Part shown: positions 1-5,756 of the stretch, one piece after another
Layout: every line of letters begins with the position of its first letter
Numbering within the stretch: position 1 is the stretch's first letter
Source of the DNA: Zymomonas sp.
GTDB lineage: Bacteria > Pseudomonadota > Alphaproteobacteria > Sphingomonadales > Sphingomonadaceae
Assembly: GCA_027489105.1 (NCBI GenBank)
Contig: JAIYAJ010000194.1
Location: 1-8,114, forward strand
Length of the DNA: 8,114 nt
Reading direction: 5' to 3'
Made by a program: the position numbers and the translations under genes
Notes under the pieces: model-generated
What the model was told of the DNA's origin: nothing
The model's database searches: none
Seen by the model: the letters and a program-made list of their open reading frames with translations, nothing else

Positions 1-110
1 ATGACATGCCGCTCGTCGCGCAGCGGCGAGGCGCGCACCACCAGCGTCACACCTTCGCCGGGCGTGATGATCTCGCCATCAAGTGGCCGGATCGCAGGCA
101 CCATCGCCAT
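1..110 (-). CDS. Start of a further tail-tip gene, cut by the left edge (product unassigned)
   Basis: Reading leftward from an ATG at 110-108 the frame stays open to the window edge (36 whole codons). The peptide begins MAMVPAIRPLDGEIITPG and continues to ...SPLRDERHV. A second in-frame ATG lies at 104-102. Codon use in the part shared with the upstream peptidase gene looks more natural in this frame than in the peptidase frame, which there uses CGA, AGA and TCA codons. It follows an NlpC/P60 gene, the place where lambda-like and GTA-like operons carry central tip or host-specificity proteins. That is context only: too little protein is visible to name a family. The Shine-Dalgarno match is weak (AAGG about 12 nt upstream). 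The gene could instead begin at an out-of-frame ATG at 7-5, which would remove the 64-nt overlap. Confidence 0.5.
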   Translation of the reverse strand, partial: MAMVPAIRPLDGEIITPGEGVTLVVRASPLRDERHV

Positions 111-526
111 GTGGGAAAACCGCCTTCCGGCAACCTGAAATAACCGATGACGCGATGGCGCAGGGCGGGCGAGTCGATGCGCTGGATCACCGAATGCGTG
201 CCTTCCGGCCCTTCGGAATGCAGCATGAGCCCGGCACCGAGAAAAATGCCGACATGCTCATGCACCCGGCCCGCGCGCAGCAGCACGATGTCATGCTGCG
301 CAGCTTGTGGAGCCGGAACCTTGACCCAGGCCTGCGCCTCGGCGGCGATCAGCCCGTGCCGGCCGGCAGGGTCGGAATCGATCCGCGCCATCACATCGAG
401 ATAATCCGGCAGCGTCACGCCGAGGCGGGCCTGATACCAGAGGCAGCACAGCCCCCAGCAATCGGCCCCCTCGATCGAGCGGCCGTGCCGCACCCAGGGG
501 ATGCCGGTGAACTCATCGGCGCGCAT
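47..526 (-). CDS. NlpC/P60-family cysteine peptidase of the tail tip
   Basis: The 159-residue protein has the layout of phage NlpC/P60 endopeptidases (lambda gpK C-terminal half, RcGTA gp14 type). Such enzymes cut peptide stems of peptidoglycan and help the tail tip cross the wall. Visible residues are the nucleophile Cys23 in ADCWGL, His91 in HEHVGIFLG and His103 in LMLHSE, a plausible Cys-His-His triad, with the fold ending near VIGYFRLPEGG (about residues 126-136). The last 20 or so residues look like run-on sequence overlapping the next gene and are probably not part of the fold. There is no signal peptide, as expected for a virion protein. The start is ATG at 526-524, 13 nt after the preceding stop, with no convincing Shine-Dalgarno site, so expression probably depends on coupling to the upstream gene. 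Confidence 0.87.
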   Translation of the reverse strand: MRADEFTGIPWVRHGRSIEGADCWGLCCLWYQARLGVTLPDYLDVMARIDSDPAGRHGLIAAEAQAWVKVPAPQAAQHDIVLLRAGRVHEHVGIFLGAGLMLHSEGPEGTHSVIQRIDSPALRHRVIGYFRLPEGGFPTWRWCLRSGHLMARSSRPAKV

Positions 527-539
527 CAGACAAGAGCCA

Positions 540-1040
540 TCAGAAAAGCGCCGGGAACCGGCCCGGATTGAAATTGCCGGCCGGGAAGGGTTCGGTCACA
601 AGCCCGTCGACCACAAGCGCGGCGCTGATCTGCGACGCGCTGTAGCTGATGTTCGCCAGCCGCATCTTCGGCAGGCTGGTCTCGACCAGGTCGGGCGCGC
701 TGGCCATCACCACCTCGACAAGGATGTCGAGCGGCTCGTCGATGGCGCGCAACACCCCGACCAGCCCGTTCTCGACATTGTCGAACACGATCTCGACGCG
801 AGGCGGCGCGTCGTCGCGGTCCTGCGGCAGCACGAACTCGAAGGGCAAATAGAGATAGGTGTCGCCCCGGCTCACGGTGCCATAGGACAGCGGGTCAGAG
901 GACAAACGCTGCGTCGCGTCGCTGGAGAGCCGGATCGGCTCCTCCATGCTGGAATGGCTCACGGTCAGAAGGCACACCAGCACCTCGTCGGTCTGGCCCG
1001 CATTGGCGGCGCGCCGGAAGCTCTCCGAGGTGGTCCTCAC
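540..1040 (-). CDS. DUF1833-family phage tail protein
   Basis: This 166-residue protein resembles the DUF1833 family of phage structural proteins. Family-like features are the N-terminal TDEVLVCLLTVSH strand segment, then PIRLSSDA, a central LPFEFVLPQDRDDAPPRVEI segment and a beta-rich C-terminal half ending ...PAGNFNPGRFPALF. Members sit between the tape measure region and an NlpC/P60 peptidase and are taken to be distal-tail or tail-tip components; no enzymatic role is evident. Translation starts at GTG (1040-1038), which overlaps the upstream stop as GTGA. A GAGG lies 7 nt before it, supporting this start. The first ATG downstream would remove about 31 residues of family-like sequence. Function within the tip is inferred from position. 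Confidence 0.8.
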   Translation of the reverse strand: MRTTSESFRRAANAGQTDEVLVCLLTVSHSSMEEPIRLSSDATQRLSSDPLSYGTVSRGDTYLYLPFEFVLPQDRDDAPPRVEIVFDNVENGLVGVLRAIDEPLDILVEVVMASAPDLVETSLPKMRLANISYSASQISAALVVDGLVTEPFPAGNFNPGRFPALF

Positions 1041-1396
1041 GGCAGCACCTCGACCTTGACCGAGACGCGCCAGCCCGTCGCCACCCTCGTCGCCGTGACA
1101 TCGCCAGGCCGGAGCCGCACGAGCCTGTACAGCGCGCAGTCGCGCTGGTGCGGAAACTCGAAAGGCAGCGCCCCGCCGGCAATCTCCTCATCCACGAACT
1201 CGCGGAAGGCGTCATATTGCGCATGCGTCATGGCGAAGGTGCCGACGATCTCCCACACCGTGGCGGAGGACCGTCGCCGCACCTTGACCGGGCCGGCATC
1301 ATTCTCCGAGCGCAGCAGCCCGTCAGGCAGGGTTTCGCCCTGCCCATCCGCCAGCATCTGGCGAGGCAGGGTGGAAGGCCAGCGGGGAATGGTCAT
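1037..1396 (-). CDS. Phage tail protein, distal-tail position (119 aa)
   Basis: This small protein opens MTIPRWPSTLPRQMLADG and contains an RSENDAGPVKVRRRS segment, then an MTHAQYDAFREFVDEE helix and the aromatic strand segment LPFEFPHQRDCALYRLV. This pattern is common in proteins encoded directly after the tape measure in siphoviruses of alphaproteobacteria, annotated only as tail or hypothetical proteins. By position it would be a tail-tip component comparable to lambda gpM or a Dit-like factor, but I cannot assign it to a solved family from sequence alone. Its ATG (1396-1394) shares one base with the tape measure stop (TGATG), so it is probably coupled to it. It overlaps the following DUF1833 gene by 4 nt. 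Confidence 0.72.
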   Translation of the reverse strand: MTIPRWPSTLPRQMLADGQGETLPDGLLRSENDAGPVKVRRRSSATVWEIVGTFAMTHAQYDAFREFVDEEIAGGALPFEFPHQRDCALYRLVRLRPGDVTATRVATGWRVSVKVEVLP

Positions 1397-3492
1397 CAGC
1401 GCCTCGTCAGGGGCGGCATCGCCCCGGTCACGCCCTGCACGGCCCGCAGCGTCTGCGAGCCCGGTGTCTGCATCCGCCCGGCCACGATCTCGTCGATCAT
1501 GATCTCCAGCGTCTTTTCGCCGCCCTGCCGGCTTTCCCGCGTCGAGACCTGCGCCTTCGGGGCATTGTTGTTGATCACGATGGTAATGGCGCCGGCCTCG
1601 CCGCCGCTCACCGGCATGGCCGCGCCGCCCCCGACAAAGCCGCCCTCAGCCAGCCTGAGCGCCCGCCCGCTGTTGATTGCGTCGAGAAGCGCCCGGTTCT
1701 TCCGGGTCGCTGCGGCATTGACGACGAATTCGCCATTGGAGAGACGCGCCGGAATCGAATCGGAACGCCCTGTGCCCGGGCCCGCGACATAGCCGCCCGA
1801 GGCGAAGCCGAGGATGCCCTTGAGTCCGCTGAACAACCCGCCGAGCAGGCCGCCGCCTTCCTTGGTCCCGAGAATGCCGGCCAGAGGGCCCTGCCCCAGC
1901 AGCGCTGCCTGGAACGCGGCATCAGCAAGACGCTTTGTAAGGTTCATCAATGCGTCCTCGGCGTTCTTCCCGCCAGAGACCACATCGGAGAAGAAGCTCG
2001 ACAGGCTCTGCCCGATGAACTGCTGCAGCTCGCCGAAGGCCTTCTGCGCATCCGTCATCTGGCGCAGCTTGCTCTCCGTCTCGACGAAAGCCGCCGCCAG
2101 CTCGCTGACCTTGGCGCGTTGCTCCTCGGTGATCGGCACGCCATCCTTCTGCAGCGCATTGAGCAGCTGCTGCTCGACCTTGGCGCGGCTGATCGCCTGC
2201 GTTGACTGGCCGAATGTCGCAATGTCGAGATTGAGCGCCTGCGTGCGCCGGTTCAGCGCCTCGACCTCGCGATCATAATCGGAGATCCGCTGCGCCCGCC
2301 CGCGGGCCGAGTTGCCGGAGCCGCCGGTCTCCTCGTCATCGCCCTCGACCTTGAACCGGGCGTCCTTGGTGGAGAGCGGCGCCGGGCGCGGCTTCGCCAC
2401 CAGCTGGCGGAACGCCTTGGCGCGGGCTTCCTCGCGGTCCAGCTCGTCGAGATCGTCGGAGGATTGCCCCTTGCTGTTGAAGATCTGCTTGCGCACGTCG
2501 ACGGTCAGGGCCTCGCCCTTGAAACCGGACAGGACGCCGAGAACCTCGACCAGGCGCTGGATCTTGGGCGCGACGACACCGACGATCTCGCCGATATCGG
2601 CAAGAAACTTCGCCACATCGGTCAGCGCACCCGCAAAGGCCTTTGTGGCGCCGGTCGCGATGTCAATCTCGCCGGCGAGCTTGGTTGCCTCGTTCTTCAG
2701 CCGCTCGAAGGCCTGGGCAACAGTCGTGCCGGCCTTGTCGGCCATGGCGTCGAGCTCGGGCTTGCCCTGCTCCAGCGCCGCGAAGAACAGCCGCGACGAG
2801 ACCTCGCCCTCCGTGATCAGGTTGCGCAGCTTCCCGATCGACCCGCCCGCTTCCTCGATATTGGCGGCCACCACCTGCAGGGCAGGCCTCAGCCCGCCCT
2901 CCACCATCTGGTTGAATTCCTCCGCCCGCACCGTGCCGGAGCTGAGCGCCTGGCTGAGGCCAAGGATCGCGCCTTGCGCCTGCTGCGAGGACACGCCCGA
3001 GATGCGCAGCGCCGCCCCGACGCCATCCACCACGGTGATGATGCCGTCGCCATTGGTTTTCAGGTCATCCTGCGCCTGGGAAAGCTGCCCATAGAGGCGG
3101 GTCAGGCTTTCGACCGGCGCACCGTTCTTCTGCGCCACGGCGAAGATCTTCTCGAAGGTCGAGGCCAGCGCCTCGCCTTCCAGCCCCGCGACCTTCAGCG
3201 AATTCTGCATCCGCGTGAAGGCGTCGGCCGCCTCGATGAAACTCGCGGCCGAAAGTGCCCCGGCGATGGTCGAACCGGCCACCAGCGCGACACGGCTGAC
3301 AGAGCCCAGGAACTTTGAACCGTTGAACGAGGCGAAGCTGCTCTCGATGCTCTTCACCGCATCGGCCGAGCGCCGTTCGACCTGGCGCATCGTGCCGTCC
3401 GTGTCCTTGCCCATCTTGGCGAGCGCACGCTCATAGCCGCGCAGGCTCATCTCCATGCGCACCATCAGCGTCTCGACATCGGTCGCGGCCAT
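1396..3492 (-). CDS. Tail tape measure protein (698 aa)
   Basis: The longest complete gene in the window. It sets tail length and occupies the tail lumen before ejection. Residues 1-60 are helical and charged. A hydrophobic stretch follows at about 62-84. The tape-measure N-terminal domain spans about 85-265, with FTRMQNSLKVAGLEGEAL and VRAEEFNQMVEGGLRPAL as the recognisable segments. A charged helical region runs about 390-535. A glycine-rich hydrophobic segment leads into ASGGYVAGPGTGRSDSIPAR and LSNGEFVVNA near 564-593, a C-terminal signature seen in many tape measure proteins. At about 1.5 angstroms per residue this predicts a tail near 100 nm, much longer than RcGTA tails. The ATG has AGGA 7 nt upstream (3500-3503), 12 nt after the preceding stop. 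No embedded hydrolase domain is visible. Confidence 0.95.
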   Translation of the reverse strand: MAATDVETLMVRMEMSLRGYERALAKMGKDTDGTMRQVERRSADAVKSIESSFASFNGSKFLGSVSRVALVAGSTIAGALSAASFIEAADAFTRMQNSLKVAGLEGEALASTFEKIFAVAQKNGAPVESLTRLYGQLSQAQDDLKTNGDGIITVVDGVGAALRISGVSSQQAQGAILGLSQALSSGTVRAEEFNQMVEGGLRPALQVVAANIEEAGGSIGKLRNLITEGEVSSRLFFAALEQGKPELDAMADKAGTTVAQAFERLKNEATKLAGEIDIATGATKAFAGALTDVAKFLADIGEIVGVVAPKIQRLVEVLGVLSGFKGEALTVDVRKQIFNSKGQSSDDLDELDREEARAKAFRQLVAKPRPAPLSTKDARFKVEGDDEETGGSGNSARGRAQRISDYDREVEALNRRTQALNLDIATFGQSTQAISRAKVEQQLLNALQKDGVPITEEQRAKVSELAAAFVETESKLRQMTDAQKAFGELQQFIGQSLSSFFSDVVSGGKNAEDALMNLTKRLADAAFQAALLGQGPLAGILGTKEGGGLLGGLFSGLKGILGFASGGYVAGPGTGRSDSIPARLSNGEFVVNAAATRKNRALLDAINSGRALRLAEGGFVGGGAAMPVSGGEAGAITIVINNNAPKAQVSTRESRQGGEKTLEIMIDEIVAGRMQTPGSQTLRAVQGVTGAMPPLTRR

Positions 3493-3499
3493 GCAGGGG

Positions 3500-3503
3500 T
3501 CCT
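3500..3503 (-). promoter_or_regulatory. Ribosome binding site of the tape measure gene
   Basis: AGGA, then the 7-nt spacer CCCCTGC, then ATG at 3492. The site begins one base after the TGA (3507-3505) of the small chaperone frame, so ribosomes that finish either chaperone product stop right beside it. Confidence 0.7.
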
Positions 3504-3504
3504 G

Positions 3505-3681
3505 TCAGTTGGTGAGCGGGCCGGCGGCCAGCGCCTTGTCGAGAAGCTCTTCAGCGTCGCGCAACTCGCCGTCGCTTCCGGCAACACGCATCTTCACGCC
3601 CTGCGCGGCCAGCCAGCCGGCATGGGCGGCGCGGAACTGCCACAGGCTCATGGCGTCGACTTCTGCCGGGCTGAAGCCCAT
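3505..3681 (-). CDS. Second tail assembly chaperone frame (T-like), 58 aa if started at its own ATG
   Basis: A short reading frame between the GTA-gp10-type chaperone and the tape measure gene. From the ATG at 3681-3679 it reads MGFSPAEVDAMSLWQFRAAH and continues with a charged segment ending ...LLDKALAAGPLTN. The pattern of aromatic and small residues matches the small second chaperone frame found in this slot in alphaproteobacterial phages (RcGTA has g10.1 here). The frame is open without a stop much further upstream, to a TGA at 3789-3787, and its product upstream of the ATG (TTRFALIYGAGAA) also looks protein-like. The ATG has no clear Shine-Dalgarno sequence. Both points suggest that it is mainly expressed by -1 frameshifting from the upstream gene, with independent initiation uncertain. 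Confidence 0.72.
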   Translation of the reverse strand: MGFSPAEVDAMSLWQFRAAHAGWLAAQGVKMRVAGSDGELRDAEELLDKALAAGPLTN

Positions 3682-4139
3682 CGCAGCGCCCGCGCCATAG
3701 ATCAGGGCAAAGCGGGTGGTTCCGCCCCGGTCGTCGCCGCCGGGGCCTGCAGGTTTCCCTGTGACGCCTCCGGCTCCGGGATCGGATCATCCGGCACGCC
3801 GACCAGAACCGCCGCCAGAACCGCCGTCGCGATCAGGACATGGCCGCCGAGTGGCGCGGGCTCGACATACAGGCTGATCAGCCGGGCGGTCTCTTCGGGC
3901 GTCTTGCCGCCGCCGATCAGCCCCCAGCGCAACACATCGACCACATCATCGGCGAACCAGCGGCTCTCATGGAGCCGCTTCAGGATCTCCATGCAGCCGG
4001 CGCGACGCGCTTCCTCCAGCTTCCTGAGCTCGCCGAGGCGAAGGCGGAACAGATGCTCGCCATCGCCGAACAGCAGCGTGACACCGGCATCGCGCGCGGG
4101 CGCGAAGGCCGGTTCCACCTGACGCCCGGTCACCGTCAT
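3505..4139 (-). CDS. Predicted -1 frameshift fusion of the two tail chaperone frames (G-T type, 211 aa)
   Basis: Predicted product, not a separate gene. Ribosomes would read 129 codons from ATG 4139 to the AAC at 3755-3753, slip back one base, then read 82 codons from CCT (3753-3751) to the TGA at 3507-3505. The junction reads ...EASQGN then PAGPGGDDRGG... and continues through TTRFALIYGAGAA into the second chaperone frame. In lambda and many long-tailed phages the same arrangement makes a minor gpGT product beside the major gpG. gpGT recruits tape measure protein while the G part binds tube protein. The fusion is inferred from the slippery site, correct phase, open -1 frame and gene position. 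The efficiency cannot be read from sequence. Confidence 0.68.
3702..4139 (-). CDS. Tail assembly chaperone, GTA-gp10 type (Phage_TAC_11-like), 145 aa
   Basis: Resembles the GTA-gp10 / Phage_TAC_11 family annotated as gene transfer agent family protein. Family features are VTLLFGDGEHLFRLRLGEL near residues 20-38, then LRKLEEARRAGCMEILKRL, a DDVVDVLRWGLIGGGKTPEE segment and a closing hydrophobic helix LIATAVLAAVLVGV near 102-115. The last 30 residues are Pro/Ala-rich and probably disordered. It sits between tube and tape measure genes, where assembly chaperones that prime tube polymerisation are encoded. The ATG shares one base with the tube stop (TGATG). A GGGAAAC heptamer in the disordered tail is in the right phase for -1 slippage into the next frame, so the 145-residue form would be the major, unshifted product. 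Confidence 0.88.
   Translation of the reverse strand: MTVTGRQVEPAFAPARDAGVTLLFGDGEHLFRLRLGELRKLEEARRAGCMEILKRLHESRWFADDVVDVLRWGLIGGGKTPEETARLISLYVEPAPLGGHVLIATAVLAAVLVGVPDDPIPEPEASQGNLQAPAATTGAEPPALP
3724..3771 (-). promoter_or_regulatory. Candidate -1 programmed ribosomal frameshift signal
   Basis: On the minus strand: SD-like GGAGG (3771-3767), 7 nt, slippery heptamer GGGAAAC (3759-3753) read in zero frame as CAG GGA AAC, spacer CTGCAG (3752-3747), then a perfect 7-bp stem GCCCCGG / CCGGGGC (3746-3740 with 3730-3724) around a 9-nt loop. X XXY YYZ phasing is exact. The -1 frame continues without a stop into the second chaperone frame. Lambda G/GT uses GGGAAAG at the same relative place. An upstream SD-like sequence and a downstream stem-loop are known stimulators in E. 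coli dnaX. Confidence 0.78.
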
Positions 4140-4600
4140 CAGACCGCAGCCACGTTGGATGCGGTCAGCGCGCCGTCGCCGGAAATCTCGATCTTGACTT
4201 CCCAGCGCGCGCCGCGATCGGCACTGATGGACAGCGTGACATGGCCTGCGCCGGCATACATCCGGTCAGGCGTGCCCGAGCCCGAACCGAAACCGGTCAG
4301 GCGCAGCTTGAAGTTGCGGGAGATCGCCGCCAGCGCGCACTCCTCCAGCTCGGGATAGCTTTCCTTTGCCATCACGCCGGAGGCAGAGATGCTCCAGCTC
4401 TGCGAGGCAACCTCGGCGCCGACCCAGGCGGCCGCGTCGGGGTCCGAGCAGTCAGGGATGACGATGTTGTTGATGTCCTTGTCGAGCTTCAGCTCGACCT
4501 GCGTGACGCCGCAGATCGCGGTGAAGGCCTCGGTCGGCGTCGCGGCATCGCCCTGGTAGAGGATGCCCTTGCCGAAGCGAAGGGTGGTGGCCTGTGCCAT
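4139..4600 (-). CDS. Major tail tube protein (153 aa)
   Basis: Opens MAQATTLRFGKGILYQGD and continues with a threonine/alanine-rich beta pattern, VELKLDKDINNIVIPDCSDP, a SQSWSISASGVMAKESYP segment and a C-terminal half with ISADRGARWEVKIEISGDG. This matches siphovirus/GTA tube proteins (RcGTA gp9 type), which stack as hexamer rings around the tape measure. The length, about 150 residues, suits a single tube domain without an added Ig-like decoration domain. The start is well supported: AGGAG at 4612-4608 with a 7-nt spacer, one of the best ribosome sites in the window and fitting for an abundant subunit. The stop overlaps the chaperone start by one base. It lies directly after the tail terminator gene, the usual order. 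Confidence 0.9.
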   Translation of the reverse strand: MAQATTLRFGKGILYQGDAATPTEAFTAICGVTQVELKLDKDINNIVIPDCSDPDAAAWVGAEVASQSWSISASGVMAKESYPELEECALAAISRNFKLRLTGFGSGSGTPDRMYAGAGHVTLSISADRGARWEVKIEISGDGALTASNVAAV

Positions 4601-4607
4601 GGTGGTT

Positions 4608-4612
4608 CTCCT
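4608..4612 (-). promoter_or_regulatory. Strong ribosome binding site of the tail tube gene
   Basis: AGGAG followed by AACCACC (7 nt) and ATG at 4600. It lies in the 18-nt gap after the tail terminator stop and fixes the tube start. Confidence 0.75.
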
Positions 4613-4618
4613 GTGTGG

Positions 4619-5047
4619 TCAGCCTTTGTCGATCAGCGCCCGAAGCGTGACGACGGCGCGCGCTGTTGCGCCGTCCGGGTCTCCGAGCAGGCGGACGCTC
4701 CGCCGCTCGATCAGGGAAAGCGCCCAGCCGTCGACGAGGTCGGGCAGCGCTGCCGGGATGTGCAGGCTCTGCTTCACCGCCTCGGCAATGGCCTGCGCCT
4801 GGACGCTGGACGGCCCGCCGTCGGGCCGCGTCCAGACGTTGAGCTCCAGAAACACCTCGACGCTCTGTTCGAGGCCGGCCGAGCCGTCATCGATCTCCTG
4901 CATTGAGGAGATCTCGATGAACGGAAACGTCACGCCCTGCGGCACCGCGTCATGGATCCGCGTGCCGACCAGCGCCGACACGCCGGAATCGGCCTTCAGC
5001 CGCGCGACGATCATCTTCTGCAGGGCAAGGCCCGCCGAAAGCGCCAT
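4619..5047 (-). CDS. DUF3168 / gp17-like tail terminator (tail completion) protein, 142 aa
   Basis: The protein opens MALSAGLALQKMIVARLKAD, followed by VSALVGTRIHDAVPQGVTFP and FIEISSMQEIDDG. These are hallmarks of the DUF3168 family (SPP1 gp17, HK97/lambda gpU-like, RcGTA gp8 position). Next comes VEVFLELNVWTRPDGG and a helix (VQAQAIAEAVKQSLH) leading to the strand pair LSLIERRSVRLLGDPDG. Members form a ring that caps the finished tail tube and joins it to the head. The ATG lies 3 nt after the HK97 gp10-like stop, and a purine-rich GGTGGG about 9 nt upstream can serve as a weak ribosome site. The length is typical for the family and no key segment is missing. Confidence 0.9.
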   Translation of the reverse strand: MALSAGLALQKMIVARLKADSGVSALVGTRIHDAVPQGVTFPFIEISSMQEIDDGSAGLEQSVEVFLELNVWTRPDGGPSSVQAQAIAEAVKQSLHIPAALPDLVDGWALSLIERRSVRLLGDPDGATARAVVTLRALIDKG

Positions 5048-5050
5048 GTG

Positions 5051-5533
5051 TCAGCCCACCGATTCCTTGAGGCCGGCCCGGACGGCCCTTGTCAGCCTGG
5101 CCTTGGCCGCGCGCCGGTTGACCCGCCAGACCGGGAAGAAGAACGGGCTGCGATCCGCGCCCGGATGCTCCGCGCCCTTGAACTTGCCGCCGGCGATATG
5201 CGCAGCCGTGCCGAACTCGACGAAGGCCGCGTAGAACGCCTTGGCGTCACCCGCGACCAGCGTCATGGTCAGGTCAGGGTCGCCCCGGCCCGCCCCTCCG
5301 CTCGACACGCCGCGCACATTGGCGTTGTCCTGTTTGAAATCCCCGAACACCACGCGGATCGAGGCCTTGAGCGCGCCCGATCTGGTCGGCACCACCGCCT
5401 TCATCTGGCCGGTGATGCTGGCCCCGCTCTGCTCAAGAGCCGCCCGCGCCCGTGTCCGCACCGGCCCCTTCACCGAGGCCAGACGGTCCAGCTTGCGATG
5501 CAGCTTCTCCACCCCCTCGACCTTCGCGCCCAT
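5051..5533 (-). CDS. HK97 gp10-like neck/tail-completion protein (160 aa)
   Basis: The sequence has the HK97 gp10 family layout: an N-terminal VEGVEKLHRKLDRL segment, a helix containing RARAALEQSGASITGQMKAV, the VPTRSGALKASIRV strand motif (about residues 50-63), then a variable loop. FYAAFVEFGTAAH near 107-119, the most recognisable family motif, is followed by PFFFPVWR and a basic C-terminal helix. Family members are head-tail joining or tail-completion components between the connector genes and the terminator. The ATG is fixed by AAGGAG (5546-5541) with a 7-nt spacer. It starts inside the preceding small gene, which continues out of frame for another 101 nt. Confidence 0.9.
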   Translation of the reverse strand: MGAKVEGVEKLHRKLDRLASVKGPVRTRARAALEQSGASITGQMKAVVPTRSGALKASIRVVFGDFKQDNANVRGVSSGGAGRGDPDLTMTLVAGDAKAFYAAFVEFGTAAHIAGGKFKGAEHPGADRSPFFFPVWRVNRRAAKARLTRAVRAGLKESVG

Positions 5534-5693
5534 CGGCCTTCTCCTTCAGCGCGACGCCCGCCTTGTCGGCGAGGATCGCGGCGGCATGGGCCTCGCTGGC
5601 GAGGAACTCGGCGCCGGCCTTGACCTCCATCATCGAGCGCGTGCCGGGCACGGCCCAGAGATGGTCGCGCGTCATCCTGATCCGCTTCGCCAT
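5433..5693 (-). CDS. Small neck-region protein of unknown function (86 aa)
   Basis: The frame opens MAKRIRMTRDHLWAVPGTRS and continues with EVKAGAEFLASEAHAAAILADKAGVAL in two overlapping stretches. From about residue 57 it becomes a Gly/Ala-rich tail that is read from the first 33 codons of the HK97 gp10-like gene in another frame. The start is well supported: AGGAAGGA (5709-5702) ends 8 nt before ATG 5693, and the 63-nt gap after the adaptor gene gives it its own ribosome site. An in-frame TTG at 5756 would extend it but has no comparable site. I do not recognise a named family. The KxGxxF...A..A..I...AGVA pattern recalls the small protein encoded at 6744-6962. The folded part is probably residues 1-56. 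Confidence 0.75.
   Translation of the reverse strand: MAKRIRMTRDHLWAVPGTRSMMEVKAGAEFLASEAHAAAILADKAGVALKEKADGREGRGGGEAASQAGPSGLGEGAGADTGAGGS
5541..5546 (-). promoter_or_regulatory. Ribosome binding site of the HK97 gp10-like gene, inside the upstream gene
   Basis: AAGGAG with a 7-nt spacer (AAGGCCG) before ATG 5533. It is embedded in the coding sequence of the preceding small gene and decides the start in spite of the long overlap. Confidence 0.75.
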
Positions 5694-5701
5694 GATTTCA
5701 G

Positions 5702-5709
5702 TCCTTCCT
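5702..5709 (-). promoter_or_regulatory. Ribosome binding site of the 86-residue small gene
   Basis: AGGAAGGA followed by CTGAAATC (8 nt) and ATG 5693. A match this good over a short frame is the main reason to accept the gene and to prefer this start over the upstream TTG. Confidence 0.75.
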
Positions 5710-5756
5710 GCCCGACCCCGAAGTGGGTTGGCGGGCGGCACGGAGGGGGCGGGCAA

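Noticed and set aside
501..1502. A 333-codon plus-strand frame, and similar long ones at 2464-3318 and 5241-6167
   Set aside because: Low-complexity Arg/Ala/His-rich translations opposite tape measure, tail-tip and neck genes. No ribosome site or family pattern; shadows of the real genes.
3702..3720. Slippage at CCC GCT TTG just before the chaperone stop
   Set aside because: Does not fit X XXY YYZ and has no spacer-and-stem arrangement. The GGGAAAC site 40 nt upstream fits in all respects.
3551..3790. 79-codon minus-strand frame across the chaperone junction
   Set aside because: Arg-rich shadow translation. The neighbouring frame at 3505-3789 carries the protein-like sequence.
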